A stretch of DNA of 64,000 nt from Rhodobacter sp. (GTDB taxonomy: Bacteria > Pseudomonadota > Alphaproteobacteria > Rhodobacterales > Rhodobacteraceae). The notes beneath the pieces were generated by a model. It ran no database searches. It was not told where the DNA came from and saw nothing but the letters and a program-made list of their open reading frames with translations. The stretch's first letter is position 1, and every line of letters begins with the position of its first letter. Where the stretch lies: NCBI GenBank assembly GCA_027490955.1, contig JAIXXB010000023.1, positions 62,001 to 126,000 of the forward strand. The letters are read 5' to 3'. Position numbers and translations under genes: made by a program. Of this stretch, positions 1 to 8,522 are shown one piece after another.

Positions 1-54
1 CCGTTTGCTGCGTTCTTTATCCACCACCCAATCGGGTTTTTTGTTGCCTGACAT
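1..54 (-). CDS. N-terminus of a probable RlmB/TrmH-family 23S rRNA methyltransferase (partial)
   Basis: The minus strand reads ATG at 52-54 and stays open to the window edge, giving 18 residues that begin MSGNKKPDWVVDKERSKR. A short lysine-rich start followed by P-x-W-V-V and a charged stretch is what I recall for the N-terminus of Rhodobacterales RlmB (2'-O-methylation of guanosine in 23S rRNA). It is transcribed away from the tRNA-Tyr gene that starts 121 bases to the right. Only the extreme N-terminus is visible, before any catalytic motif, so the assignment rests on resemblance and context. Confidence 0.4.
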   Translation of the reverse strand, partial: MSGNKKPDWVVDKERSKR

Positions 55-175
55 CGCCCGCGCTCCTTTGCCCTCTCTCTGCCGCGCCACGCCGTTGCAC
101 GCAAGCAGAAAGCCCAAACTTTCCCCGCATTATGCCTTGACGCCCCCCAGCGCGGCGGCTATTCACGCCGCCAGT

Positions 176-259
176 GGGCGATATGCTACAAGGTGTGGCA
201 GCGGACTGTAACTCCGCCGAGGCGACTCAGGCCTGGTTCGATTCCAGGATCGCCCACCA
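176..259 (+). tRNA. tRNA-Tyr (anticodon GUA)
   Basis: The acceptor stem GGGCGAT (176-182) pairs with ATCGCCC (249-255), followed by discriminator A and an encoded CCA (257-259). The anticodon stem GCGGA (201-205)/TCCGC (213-217) closes the loop CTGTAAC, so the anticodon at 208-210 is GTA, tyrosine. The T arm is CCTGG-TTCGATT-CCAGG. The variable region between the anticodon and T stems is 14 nt, the long class II arm normal for bacterial tRNA-Tyr. A long hairpin begins about 35 bases downstream and may end the transcript. Confidence 0.95.
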
Positions 260-294
260 TCTTTTCCTGAAAGTTCAGTTTGTTTGACAGCCCT

Positions 295-366
295 GCCTTC
301 GGCGAGGATATTTGAACCTGTATGAAACTGCTTTCATTCAGGCCCAAATATCCTCCGCGAAGCGTC
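295..366. repeat. Dispersed hairpin element, copy 1
   Basis: GCCTTCGGCGAGGATATTTG runs rightward and its near-complement, centred on CAAATATCCTCCGCG, follows at 339-365. The inner arms (ATGAAA and TTTCAT) continue the pairing, so the whole is a nearly continuous stem of about 24 bp around CTG. It sits between the 3' end of tRNA-Tyr (plus) and the 3' end of valS (minus), where it could act as a two-way terminator or RNA-stabilising stem. It shares the core AGGATATTTG with five other loci in this window. Confidence 0.75.
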
Positions 367-388
367 CGCGCTTTCGTCCCGCGCCGCC

Positions 389-3232
389 CTATCCAATATC
401 GGCAAGGCGTTTCATGGCGGCGGCGAGCTTCGCCTGTTCATCCTCGCGCAGGGCCAGATTGGCGCGCACTTCGTCCACCACCTCTTCGGGGGCGGAGGCG
501 ACGAAGGCGGGGTTGCCCAGCCGCCCCACCAGCCCGCCGATTTCTTTGGCCAGCTTGTCCATCGTTTTGGCAAGGCGCGCCTTTTCCTCGGCCACGTCGA
601 TCACCCCGTCTAGGGGCAGGGCAAAGGATGCGCCCTCAACCGCCAGCGAGATTGACCCTTTCGGGGCCGCGCCATGGGTAAGGGTTTCGATACGGGCAAG
701 GCGTTTGATCAGAACCTCGTTGCGGGCAAAGGCTGCGCGCGCGGCATCGCCCATTTCGGTGGCGACGATATCCAGTTTCAGCCCCACAGGCACATGCATT
801 TGCGTGCGGGCCGAGCGGATTTCTTCGATCAGCCCCGTCACCCATGCCATTTCTGCATCGGCGGCGCTATCCACCAGCGCTAGCGGCAATTCGGGCCAAT
901 CCGTATGCACCAGCAGCTTGGCGCGCTGGCCCGTTTGGCCCCACAGATCTTCGGTGATAAAGGGCATGATGGGATGCAAAAGGATCATGGAATTGTCCAA
1001 AACCCATGCCATCGTGGCGCGGGTCTCAGTGGCGTGTTCGCCATCGAGCAGGGGCTTGGCAAATTCCACATACCAATCGCAAACGCGGCCCCAGACGAAT
1101 TTATACAGTGCGTCGGCGGCTTGATCAAAGCGGTAGCCCTCTAGGGCGGCGTTGACCTCGGCCAATGTCTTGGCGGTCTCGCCAATGATCCATTTGTTGG
1201 CCGTGGCCTGCGCGGCAGGGGGGGCGGTTTGCGTGGAATGCCCCTCCCAAACCCCGTTCATTTCGGCAAAGCGGCAGGCGTTCCACAGTTTCGTGCCGAA
1301 ATTGCGATAGCCCGCAATCCGCGCGGTATCCAGTTTCAGCGTGCCACCTAATGAGGCCATCGCCGCATTTGCAAAGCGCAGCGCATCCGCGCCGAATTCG
1401 TCGATAATTTCCAAGGGGTCGATGACATTGCCCAAAGATTTCGACATCTTCTTGCCCTTGGCATCGCGGACAAGCCCGTGCAGATAAACCGTGTCGAACG
1501 GCACCTGACCCACCACGGCCAATTGCATCATCATCATGCGGGCAACCCAGAAGAAAATGATATCGGCCCCTGTGATCAGGGTAGAGGTGGGGAAATACTT
1601 TTGCAGTTCAGGCGTTTGGTCGGGCCAGCCCAGCGTGCCAATGGGCCAGAGGCCAGAGGAGAACCAAGTGTCAAGTACGTCAGGGTCGCGGGTCAGCGCT
1701 GCGTCGCCCGCCATGCCGCGTGCCTCTGCTTCGGTTGCAGCGCAGTAATGATTGCCCACCTCGTCATACCAAACCGGTATCTGATGCCCCCACCAAAGCT
1801 GCCTTGAAATACACCAAGGCTCGATATTCTCTAGCCAGTGGAAATAGGTCTTTTCCCCCGACTCTGGCATGATCTTGGTCGCCCCCGTGCGCACCGCGTC
1901 CAGCGCGGGGCCGACGATTTTGGCGGTGTCTACAAACCACTGGTCGGTCAGCATAGGCTCGATCACCACTTTCGATCGGTCGCCAAAGGGCTGCATGATC
2001 TTTTTCGCCTCGACCACAGGTTCCAGCCGCAAATGCTCGCTGCCCGTGTCCTCGTCAATTTCCTTGACCAAGGTCGTTACCGCCAGCCCCAGCGCGTTGA
2101 TATCGGCCACAACCGCCGCGCGCGCCGCAAAGCGATCCATCCCGCGATATTTTTCGGGGACAAGGTTCAGCGCGTCCACCTCGGCCTCGGATGCCTCGGC
2201 CCCCGCCGCAATCTCACGGGCGCGCTTGACGCAATCGTCATAGCTTGCGCCATCGGCCCGCATAGCGCCGCGCGTGTCCATCAGGCGATAGAGCGGCAGC
2301 CCGTGCCGCTTGGCCACCTGATAGTCATTAAAATCATGCGCACCCGTGATTTTCACCGCGCCAGACCCAAAATTAGGGTCAGGATATTCATCAGCAATGA
2401 TCGGGATCAGTCGGTCGCACAGCGGCAAATGCACCATCTTGCCCACAATCGGCGCATAACGAGCATCCGCAGGGTTCACCGCAACCGCGCCGTCCCCCAG
2501 CATGGTTTCGGGCCGCGTGGTGGCAATCGAGATATAATCGCGCGTCTCGCGCAGCGTCACCGCGCCATCCGCATCGCGCTCGACATATTCATATGTCTCG
2601 CCCCCCGCGAGGCGATATTTGAAATGCCACATATGGCCTGCAACTTCGACATTCTCGACCTCTAGATCGGAAATCGCGGTCTCAAAATGCGGATCCCAAT
2701 TGACCAATCGCTTGCCGCGATAGATCAGCCCCTTGTTATACATCTCCACAAAAACCTTGATCACCGCATCGGGGAAATTGCCCGACATGGTAAACGCTTC
2801 ACGGTCCCAATCGCAGCTTGCGCCTAGGCGTTTGAGCTGGTTGATAATCGTGCCGCCTGATTGATCCTTCCACTCCCACACCTTGGCCAAAAACGCCTCG
2901 CGCCCCATTTCGCGGCGCGACTTATTCCCCGCCTTAGCCAGTTCGCGTTCCACCACCATTTGGGTTGCAATGCCCGCATGATCGGTGCCCACCTGCCACA
3001 GCGTGTCATGCCCGCGCATACGGTGCCAGCGGATCAGGATATCTTGCAACGTGTTGTTAAACGCATGGCCCATATGCAGGCTGCCCGTTACATTGGGCGG
3101 CGGGATCATGATGGAAAATGTCTTTGCGCCCGCTTTGGCATTCGCGCCCGCTGCGCCCACCTTTTTCTGCTGCCACAGCGCCGAAATCCGCGCCTCGGCT
3201 GCGGGGGCATCAAAGTTCTTTTCCATAGGCAT
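389..3232 (-). CDS. valS: Valine--tRNA ligase
   Basis: The product (947 residues) is a full-length class I valyl-tRNA synthetase, charging tRNA-Val in the cytoplasm. The HIGH signature appears as HMGH at residues 53-56 after P-P-N-V-T-G-S-L, and the KMSKS loop is intact in the second half ([10 protein letters not shown]). Between them lies the CP1 editing domain with its T-T-R-P-E-T motif. The anticodon-binding domain and a C-terminal helical coiled coil rich in Lys/Glu/Ala follow. The start [10 protein letters not shown] has an alternative Met two codons in. One hairpin element lies past its stop and another lies upstream, between its start and the Lrp-family gene. Confidence 0.98.
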   Translation of the reverse strand: MPMEKNFDAPAAEARISALWQQKKVGAAGANAKAGAKTFSIMIPPPNVTGSLHMGHAFNNTLQDILIRWHRMRGHDTLWQVGTDHAGIATQMVVERELAKAGNKSRREMGREAFLAKVWEWKDQSGGTIINQLKRLGASCDWDREAFTMSGNFPDAVIKVFVEMYNKGLIYRGKRLVNWDPHFETAISDLEVENVEVAGHMWHFKYRLAGGETYEYVERDADGAVTLRETRDYISIATTRPETMLGDGAVAVNPADARYAPIVGKMVHLPLCDRLIPIIADEYPDPNFGSGAVKITGAHDFNDYQVAKRHGLPLYRLMDTRGAMRADGASYDDCVKRAREIAAGAEASEAEVDALNLVPEKYRGMDRFAARAAVVADINALGLAVTTLVKEIDEDTGSEHLRLEPVVEAKKIMQPFGDRSKVVIEPMLTDQWFVDTAKIVGPALDAVRTGATKIMPESGEKTYFHWLENIEPWCISRQLWWGHQIPVWYDEVGNHYCAATEAEARGMAGDAALTRDPDVLDTWFSSGLWPIGTLGWPDQTPELQKYFPTSTLITGADIIFFWVARMMMMQLAVVGQVPFDTVYLHGLVRDAKGKKMSKSLGNVIDPLEIIDEFGADALRFANAAMASLGGTLKLDTARIAGYRNFGTKLWNACRFAEMNGVWEGHSTQTAPPAAQATANKWIIGETAKTLAEVNAALEGYRFDQAADALYKFVWGRVCDWYVEFAKPLLDGEHATETRATMAWVLDNSMILLHPIMPFITEDLWGQTGQRAKLLVHTDWPELPLALVDSAADAEMAWVTGLIEEIRSARTQMHVPVGLKLDIVATEMGDAARAAFARNEVLIKRLARIETLTHGAAPKGSISLAVEGASFALPLDGVIDVAEEKARLAKTMDKLAKEIGGLVGRLGNPAFVASAPEEVVDEVRANLALREDEQAKLAAAMKRLADIG

Positions 3233-3295
3233 CGCGGCTCTCCATCTTTGGGAAAAGCCATAGCCAAACTTGCCAGAAAGGCCAAGGCCAAGGTT

Positions 3296-3341
3296 GATAT
3301 TTTGCCCCTTTCACTTTGGCACAAATATCCTCGCCGAAGGC
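3296..3341 (-). repeat. Dispersed hairpin element, copy 2
   Basis: Read on the minus strand this is GCCTTCGGCGAGGATATTTG, then TGCCAAAGTGAAAG and GGGC. GATATTTTGCC (3296-3306) can pair with GGCACAAATATC (3318-3329). It sits in the 123-base gap just past the stop codon of the Lrp-family gene and upstream of valS. Confidence 0.7.
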
Positions 3342-3355
3342 ATTTGCCCGTGCCG

Positions 3356-3787
3356 CTATACCGCCCTGTCCAGCCTTGTCGATAAATGGATCAGGCTTTC
3401 CGATGATTTGACCCCCGCCATTTGCCCGATGTGGTCAAGCACCCCGTCCAATACAGACGTGTTCGCCGTGGCCACTTGCAACAGCAGATCGACGCGGCCC
3501 GATGTGGAAAACACCCGCTCCACCTCGGGGATGGATTTCAACCGCGCCAATATTGCCGCCTGTGCGCGCGGCTCGATTGTCAGCAGAACCGAGGCGCGCA
3601 AACGGCCCTGCCGCGCCGCCTCGCCCAGCTTGACCGTATAGCCTGCAATCACGCCCGTGGTCTCTAACCGCTCTAGCCGCGCTTGGATGGTCGACCTTGC
3701 CACCTTGAGCCGCCGCGCCAGCGTGGCCACGGAAATGCGGGCATCCGCCCCTAACAAGGCCAAAATGCCATTGTCTAAATCATCCAT
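3356..3787 (-). CDS. Lrp/AsnC-family transcriptional regulator
   Basis: This is a 143-residue regulator with the usual Lrp layout: an N-terminal helix-turn-helix (D-D-L-D-x-x-I-L-A-L-L...ARRLKVARSTIQARLERL) and a C-terminal RAM/ligand-binding domain (RASVLLTIEPR onward). Start chosen at MDDLDNGILALL, which matches family N-termini; upstream in-frame starts add unrelated residues. It is transcribed divergently from the decarboxylase at 3999, and its -10-like TATAAT lies 35-40 bases upstream of the ATG. By the usual logic of divergent Lrp pairs it probably controls itself and the decarboxylase, perhaps in response to an amino acid such as ornithine or lysine. That link is inferred. Confidence 0.9.
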   Translation of the reverse strand: MDDLDNGILALLGADARISVATLARRLKVARSTIQARLERLETTGVIAGYTVKLGEAARQGRLRASVLLTIEPRAQAAILARLKSIPEVERVFSTSGRVDLLLQVATANTSVLDGVLDHIGQMAGVKSSESLIHLSTRLDRAV

Positions 3788-3821
3788 CTGCCTACCTTGC
3801 AATCTGTAGCGCCATTTCGTC

Positions 3822-3827
3822 ATTATA
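3822..3827 (-). promoter_or_regulatory. -10-like box of the Lrp/AsnC gene
   Basis: On the minus strand these bases read TATAAT, a consensus sigma-70 -10 hexamer, 35-40 bases before the chosen ATG. No good -35 match is visible 16-18 bases upstream, so promoter use may need an activator. Confidence 0.45.
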
Positions 3828-3870
3828 ACGCCTTTTTGCACCATTTATATAGTTTTGTTCGGTGAAGTTG

Positions 3871-3886
3871 TGCCGCATATGCGGCA
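3871..3886. promoter_or_regulatory. Perfect 16-bp palindrome TGCCGCATATGCGGCA between regulator and decarboxylase
   Basis: The site is a perfect dyad in the 211-base space between the divergent Lrp-family regulator and the decarboxylase. Its centre is about 91 bases upstream of the regulator ATG and 120 upstream of the decarboxylase ATG. It is a candidate operator for the neighbouring regulator, although it does not resemble the AT-rich E. coli Lrp consensus. Confidence 0.5.
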
Positions 3887-3998
3887 TTCTGAAATGGCAG
3901 GAAAAGGGCGGCTCATACGCACCTGGCCTGGTTGGAAAAACCGCGCTGGGTCTGCACTTTTGCGGCTTCAGCGTCTTATTGGCCGAAAGGAAACGCCG

Positions 3999-5156
3999 AT
4001 GGGACTGTCGAAAACAATCTGGACCAATCCGACCGAATACCTGCGCGCGGAAGCGCCCGAAAACCCTGTATTATTCTTCTCGCCTGCTGCCGTGCAATCT
4101 GTCGCACGCCGCTTTTTGGCGGGCTTTCCGGGGCTGGTGACCTATGCGGTCAAATCCAACCCCACCGAAGAGATGATCGAAAATCTGGTCACGGCAGGGG
4201 TACAAGGCTTTGACTGTGCATCGCCTTTTGAAATTGCCCTGATCCGCCGCCTCGCGCCAGATGCGGCGATTCATTACCACAACCCGATCCGTTCGCGCAG
4301 CGAGATTAAGTTTGCCGTCGATCACAAGGTGACAGCCTATTCGGTCGACAGCAGTTCGGAATTGGCCAAGCTGACGGAGATGGTCCCTGTGCAAATTGGC
4401 GGGCAGCGGGTGGAAATCTCGGTGCGGTTCAAACTGCCTGTGCAGGGCGCGGCCTATAATTTTGGTGCGAAGTTTGGCGCAACCAGTGAGCAGGCCGCAG
4501 AATTGCTGCGCGCAGTGGCTGCGGCGGGTTATACCCCGTCTCTGACATTCCATGGCGGCACGCAATGCAATGACGCGCAGGTTTGGGCGGCCTATATCCG
4601 CGAAGCGGCCGTGATCGCCCGCGCTGCAGGCGTGAAAATTGCCCGCCTGAACGTGGGCGGCGGCTTTCCCAGCCACCGCGATGCGCAAACCGCGCCGAAT
4701 TTCGATGCGATTTTCAAGGTGATTGCCGATACGGCCCGCGCAGCCTTTGGCGGTGATCTGCCAGCGCTGGTCTGCGAGCCTGGCCGTGCGCTGTGCGGTG
4801 ATGCCTATACGCTGGTTGCGCGCGTGAAATCGGTGCGCGATGAAAACCATGTGTTCTTGAACGATGGCATTTACGGCGCGATGTTTGAATTCAGCCAAAT
4901 CGGCATCATCGACCGCATTTCGGTGCTGTCTGAAACGCTGGTGCCGCGCAGTGCCCCGATCCGCGCGCGCGTCACCTTCGGCCCTACCTGCGATTCGGTA
5001 GATCGCCTGCCGGGAGAGGTGCCGTTCCCCGCCGATATCGCCGAAGGCGATTATGTGGTTGTGGCAGGCATGGGCAGTTATTCCACTGTCACCAACAGCC
5101 GCTTTAACGGCTTTGGCGAATTGGGCATGGTCACAGTTCTGGGGCTGGGCCTTTAA
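3999..5156 (+). CDS. Type III PLP-dependent decarboxylase (ornithine/lysine decarboxylase family)
   Basis: The 385-residue product belongs to the alanine-racemase-fold decarboxylases that make polyamines (ornithine to putrescine, or lysine to cadaverine) in the cytosol. The PLP lysine is K52 in T-Y-A-V-K-S-N-P. A glycine-rich PLP-phosphate loop (LNVGGGFPS), C-E-P-G-R-A-L and the substrate cysteine loop G-P-T-C-D-S-V-D are all present. The start MGLSKTIWTN is preceded by GAAAGGAAA at good spacing; the reading frame is open further upstream but without family similarity. A rho-independent terminator follows directly. The divergent Lrp-type regulator suggests amino-acid-responsive control. Ornithine versus lysine versus diaminopimelate preference cannot be settled by eye. 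Confidence 0.88.
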   Translation: MGLSKTIWTNPTEYLRAEAPENPVLFFSPAAVQSVARRFLAGFPGLVTYAVKSNPTEEMIENLVTAGVQGFDCASPFEIALIRRLAPDAAIHYHNPIRSRSEIKFAVDHKVTAYSVDSSSELAKLTEMVPVQIGGQRVEISVRFKLPVQGAAYNFGAKFGATSEQAAELLRAVAAAGYTPSLTFHGGTQCNDAQVWAAYIREAAVIARAAGVKIARLNVGGGFPSHRDAQTAPNFDAIFKVIADTARAAFGGDLPALVCEPGRALCGDAYTLVARVKSVRDENHVFLNDGIYGAMFEFSQIGIIDRISVLSETLVPRSAPIRARVTFGPTCDSVDRLPGEVPFPADIAEGDYVVVAGMGSYSTVTNSRFNGFGELGMVTVLGLGL

Positions 5157-5178
5157 GCCATTGTGACGTATCGCCAAT

Positions 5179-5201
5179 AAACGCCCCTTAGGGGGCGTTT
5201 T
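5179..5201 (+). terminator. Rho-independent terminator after the decarboxylase
   Basis: ACGCCCC (5181-5187) pairs with GGGGCGT (5192-5198) over a 4-base loop, followed by TTTTAT. It begins about 20 bases after the decarboxylase stop. Confidence 0.85.
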
Positions 5202-5302
5202 ATGGTTTTTGGGTAACGCGTTTGCGCTGTGCTGCGGTAAGGTTGTATATGCCAGCCTAAGGCAAACATGGGGTCTGTGGTTTGGCAAAGGCAACACAAC
5301 AT

Positions 5303-6370
5303 ATGTCCCTGTACGAGCGCGCGCGCCGCTGGTGGAATGGCTATGTCACTGTCGAAACAGCGGCGGCCGATGTGCCAGACATTGGGCCGCGCGGGCCTGT
5401 CGACCATGTCATTATACTGGATGGCACCTTATCAACGCTGGCCGCAGGGCAAGAGGGTAATGCGGGCCTGTTGTATCATTTGCTGACCCAAAATGGCACG
5501 CGCCACCGCCATGTTTTGCAAAATGTCTATTACGAACCGGGCCAACAATGGGAAAGCTGGCGCAAAGGCATCCACCTGATCGAAGGGCGCGGGGTGAACC
5601 CGCAGATTTTGCGCGCCTATGGCTGGCTGGCCAGCCATTACCGCGAAGGGGATCGCATTTTTCTGTTTGGTTATTCGCGCGGGGCCTATGCCGTGCGGGC
5701 GCTGGCGGGGATGCTGGGGCGCGTCGGTTTGCTGAAACATAGCTATGCCACGCAAAGCGCGGTCAATCTTGCCTTTCGCCATTACATGCGCGGCGGCACG
5801 CGCGCGGCGGCGCGCGAATTTGCACGACTGTATTGCCATGCAGACGCGCGTATTCGCATGGTGGGGGTTTGGGATACAGTCAAAGCTTTGGGCCTGCGGG
5901 TGCCAATCTTGTGGCGCTTTGTGTCCAAAGTGCATGATTTTCCTGACAAATACCTGTCAGTGGCTGTGGATGCGGGCTTTCAGGCGCTTGCGGCGGATGA
6001 AACCCGCGCGGCCTTTGCGCCAGAACTATGGGACAGTCGTCCAGCAGGTTCGGCGCGCATCGAACAGGTTTGGTTTGCAGGTGCGCATGGCGATATTGGC
6101 GGCAATATTGGCCGCTTTCCTGAATGCCGCCCCTTGGCCAATATCCCGCTGACATGGATGTTGGAACGCGCCGAAGACATGGGCCTAAGCCTGCCTGAAA
6201 ACTGGCGCGCGCAGTTTCCCTGCGATGTGAATGCGCCAATGGTGGGCACTTGGCGCGGCTTTGGCCTGTGGTTTATCTCGCGCAAGCGGCGCAAGATCGG
6301 GCGCGATCCATCGGAATCTGTGCATCCCACCCTCACCCAGCGCCGCCCTGCGATGTGGTGGGAGTTTTAG
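5303..6370 (+). CDS. DUF2235 / Tle1-like alpha/beta hydrolase
   Basis: The 355-residue product has the nucleophile elbow G-Y-S-R-G (Ser125) followed by A-Y-A-V-R, a candidate Asp in G-V-W-D-T-V (about residue 190) and a candidate His in A-G-A-H-G-D-I-G-G (about residue 256). That is the catalytic set of the DUF2235 domain found in Tle1-type type VI phospholipase effectors and in many stand-alone bacterial proteins. No signal peptide, PAAR, VgrG or immunity gene is adjacent, so a housekeeping lipase/esterase role is as likely as an effector role. The ATG at 5303 was preferred to an in-frame TTG 21 bases upstream because it has an AGG-type ribosome site. A terminator follows. Confidence 0.8.
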   Translation: MSLYERARRWWNGYVTVETAAADVPDIGPRGPVDHVIILDGTLSTLAAGQEGNAGLLYHLLTQNGTRHRHVLQNVYYEPGQQWESWRKGIHLIEGRGVNPQILRAYGWLASHYREGDRIFLFGYSRGAYAVRALAGMLGRVGLLKHSYATQSAVNLAFRHYMRGGTRAAAREFARLYCHADARIRMVGVWDTVKALGLRVPILWRFVSKVHDFPDKYLSVAVDAGFQALAADETRAAFAPELWDSRPAGSARIEQVWFAGAHGDIGGNIGRFPECRPLANIPLTWMLERAEDMGLSLPENWRAQFPCDVNAPMVGTWRGFGLWFISRKRRKIGRDPSESVHPTLTQRRPAMWWEF

Positions 6371-6375
6371 GCTAT

Positions 6376-6404
6376 GGGCCGCGCAGCAGGCACGGCCCCT
6401 TTTG
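6376..6404 (+). terminator. Terminator after the DUF2235 gene
   Basis: GGGCCG (6376-6381) pairs with CGGCCC (6393-6398) and is followed by CTTTTG. It lies between the converging DUF2235 and ribokinase genes. Confidence 0.6.
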
Positions 6405-6409
6405 CCTGC

Positions 6410-7330
6410 CTAGACTGCTGCCAGCAGCGCGTCGACTTCGGCGCGCGACGGCATCGAGGCGGCAGCCCCCGCGCGGGTGACAGAAATACCCGCCACGGCG
6501 CAGCCAAAACGCAGCGCATCGCTCATCTCGCGCCCTTCGGCCAAGGCCACGGCAAGGCCGCCATTAAACGCATCGCCCGCGCCAGTGGTTTCGACGACGG
6601 GACCTGCATTAAAGGCGGGAACATGCAAGCTGCCCTTTGCCCCGCGATACAAAACCCCCCGCTCGCCCAAGGTCAGCACCACGGCACCCACCCCGCGCGT
6701 CATCAGCGCATCGGCTGCTGCCTCGGCGCTGGCGCGGTCGGTGACTTTTACGCCCGTCAGGGCCTCTGCCTCGGTTTCATTGGGGGTGATGATATCGCAC
6801 AGCGCCAGCAACTTATCGCTTAATGCGGCGGCGGGGGCGGGGTTCAAGATCGTCATCACCCCATGTTTGCGCGCCAAGGCAAGGCCAGCCTCTGCGGCGG
6901 GCAGGGGCTGTTCCAACTGCGTGATAAAAATACCCGCGCGCGCGATCAGCGCTTCATGGGCGGCAACATCGGCAGGCGAAATCCGCCCCGCCGCGCCGGG
7001 CGCGACGATGATGGCATTATCGCCGCTGGCCTGATCGACAAAGATCATCGCGGCCCCCGTGTAGCTGGCCTCATCTTCGATCACAGCGGGGTTGACCCCT
7101 GCCTTGGCCCAGACGCCTTGGGCCAATTTGGCAAAATCATCGCGTCCCAAGCGGGTGATGAAATGCACATCCCCCCCCACTTTGGCCGCAGCCACCGATT
7201 GGTTCGACCCTTTGCCCCCAGGCCCAAGCGCAAAACCCGTGCCCAAAATCGTCTCGCCCATCACAGGCAGGCGCGGGGCGCGATAGGTGGTATCGGCCAC
7301 GAAAATCCCCAAGATGACGATCGTTTTCAT
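6410..7330 (-). CDS. rbsK: Ribokinase (PfkB family)
   Basis: The 306-residue kinase phosphorylates ribose (or a related sugar) with ATP. The PfkB signatures are present: the N-terminal sugar-binding stretch G-P-G-G-K-G-S-N-Q and, near residue 250, T-T-G-A-G-D-A-F-N-G-G with the catalytic Asp. N-E-T-E-A, typical of ribokinases, is also present. It starts 3 bases after the stop of the FucU/RbsD-family gene, so the two are surely cotranscribed: the mutarotase would supply the right anomer and the kinase would trap the sugar. No sugar ABC transporter lies alongside, so uptake must be encoded elsewhere. Confidence 0.92.
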   Translation of the reverse strand: MKTIVILGIFVADTTYRAPRLPVMGETILGTGFALGPGGKGSNQSVAAAKVGGDVHFITRLGRDDFAKLAQGVWAKAGVNPAVIEDEASYTGAAMIFVDQASGDNAIIVAPGAAGRISPADVAAHEALIARAGIFITQLEQPLPAAEAGLALARKHGVMTILNPAPAAALSDKLLALCDIITPNETEAEALTGVKVTDRASAEAAADALMTRGVGAVVLTLGERGVLYRGAKGSLHVPAFNAGPVVETTGAGDAFNGGLAVALAEGREMSDALRFGCAVAGISVTRAGAAASMPSRAEVDALLAAV

Positions 7331-7333
7331 GGC

Positions 7334-7786
7334 CTAAGCCTCTGGCCCAATTACGCCTTTGCGCAGCATGATACAGCCGTAAAACCGGCGCTCGCCCGTT
7401 TGCACCACGGCGAAACTTTGCGCGGCCAAATCATAAAAGGCAAAGCGTTCGACCCCCAACATCGGGCGTGGCTTGCCCTCGGCGCGGTCGATCACGGCCT
7501 GCACTTCGGCCTGCACGGGCGGGATTTCGGATGGATTGCCCACCACCTGCATACGCGCGGCAAAATCCTCGACAAACGTGTCCAGCGGCAGCACAGACAA
7601 AATCGCCTCGGCGGCGCTGGACGCGGAAATGTTGTCCATGCGCACGATTTGACCATAGCTCGTTTGCTGGGCGATGGTTTCGGCGGGGAAATTCGTATCG
7701 CAGAGGATCAGCGTATCGCCATGCCCCATCATGGCCAGCACATGCAATACGTCAGGCGTCAGACGCGGATCAATACCTTTAAGCAT
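7334..7786 (-). CDS. fucU: RbsD/FucU-family sugar mutarotase
   Basis: A 150-residue member of the RbsD/FucU family, which interconverts sugar anomers (L-fucose or D-ribose). The family hallmark L-x-x-M-G-H-G-D near the N-terminus is intact, and the length is closer to FucU than to RbsD. The start MLKGIDPRLT is chosen because AAGGAG lies just upstream and it matches the family N-terminus. Pairing with ribokinase three bases downstream argues for a ribose or related pentose, so the FucU name describes the fold more than the substrate. Confidence 0.85.
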   Translation of the reverse strand: MLKGIDPRLTPDVLHVLAMMGHGDTLILCDTNFPAETIAQQTSYGQIVRMDNISASSAAEAILSVLPLDTFVEDFAARMQVVGNPSEIPPVQAEVQAVIDRAEGKPRPMLGVERFAFYDLAAQSFAVVQTGERRFYGCIMLRKGVIGPEA

Positions 7787-7846
7787 AGCGCTCTCCTTGT
7801 TGATTTGGCCCAGCAGAACGCCTTTGCGCGCTGCGGTCAAGCCTGT

Positions 7847-8359
7847 TTAGATCAGCGGCAGATAGGCGCCATCGCGGTAGGCCAACGTGCCCGCCTGCGC
7901 GCCGACATGCAAAGACAGGATGCGCGCGATAACAACTGTGTGGCTGGCGTGATCGCTGAGGCTGTCAATCTGCGCCGCGCAGGCCATCGCAGCCCCGTCC
8001 AGCAACTGCGCGCCATGCTCTTGCCGCCAGTCTGCCCCTTGAAAGCGGGCTGCGCCCTGTAGACCGCCCTTGCCCGAAAATCTTTCCGCCACCGCCTGTT
8101 GGCGCGCGCCCAGCACTTGCCAGCCAATCACCGCCCCAAGGCGCAGGCTGCTATGGGCCGATGCGCTGCGATTGACGCAGGCAATCATCAAGGGCGGTGA
8201 TGTCGACAGGGCATTGGCCGAGGTCAGCGTCAGCCCCGTGGCCGCGCCATCTGCGCCCATGACTGTGATGACCGACACTTGCCCCACCAAATTGCGCAGC
8301 GCCATGCGAAAGGCATCAGGTTCGGGCGCTGCGGCCGCGTCTAGGGTTGCCTGTGGCAT
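7847..8359 (-). CDS. Flavin reductase-domain protein
   Basis: The 170-residue protein resembles the flavin reductase (HpaC/split-barrel FMN-binding) family. It has an early Phe-Arg-x-x-L-x-x-L pattern, G-L-T-L-T-S-A-N-A-L-S with P-P-L-M-I-A-C-V-N, and a C-terminal Y-R-D-G-A-Y. Such proteins either supply reduced FMN to a two-component monooxygenase or act alone. No oxygenase partner is adjacent. It lies 60 bases before the fucU-rbsK pair on the same strand and is divergent from the methyltransferase at 8523. Confidence 0.8.
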   Translation of the reverse strand: MPQATLDAAAAPEPDAFRMALRNLVGQVSVITVMGADGAATGLTLTSANALSTSPPLMIACVNRSASAHSSLRLGAVIGWQVLGARQQAVAERFSGKGGLQGAARFQGADWRQEHGAQLLDGAAMACAAQIDSLSDHASHTVVIARILSLHVGAQAGTLAYRDGAYLPLI

Positions 8360-8522
8360 CGGTGATTTTCCTTACATTTCGACCCTATCTAGGCCGTCTG
8401 GGCGCTATGGCAAAGCCCATCTTGGCCAAAGCATCAAAAAATCCGCGCCAATTGCCCCTTTTCCCTGCAATGCAACTGTGGCAAAAGCACAGCAATGCCA
8501 AGCTGTAGGGGATATCACACAG

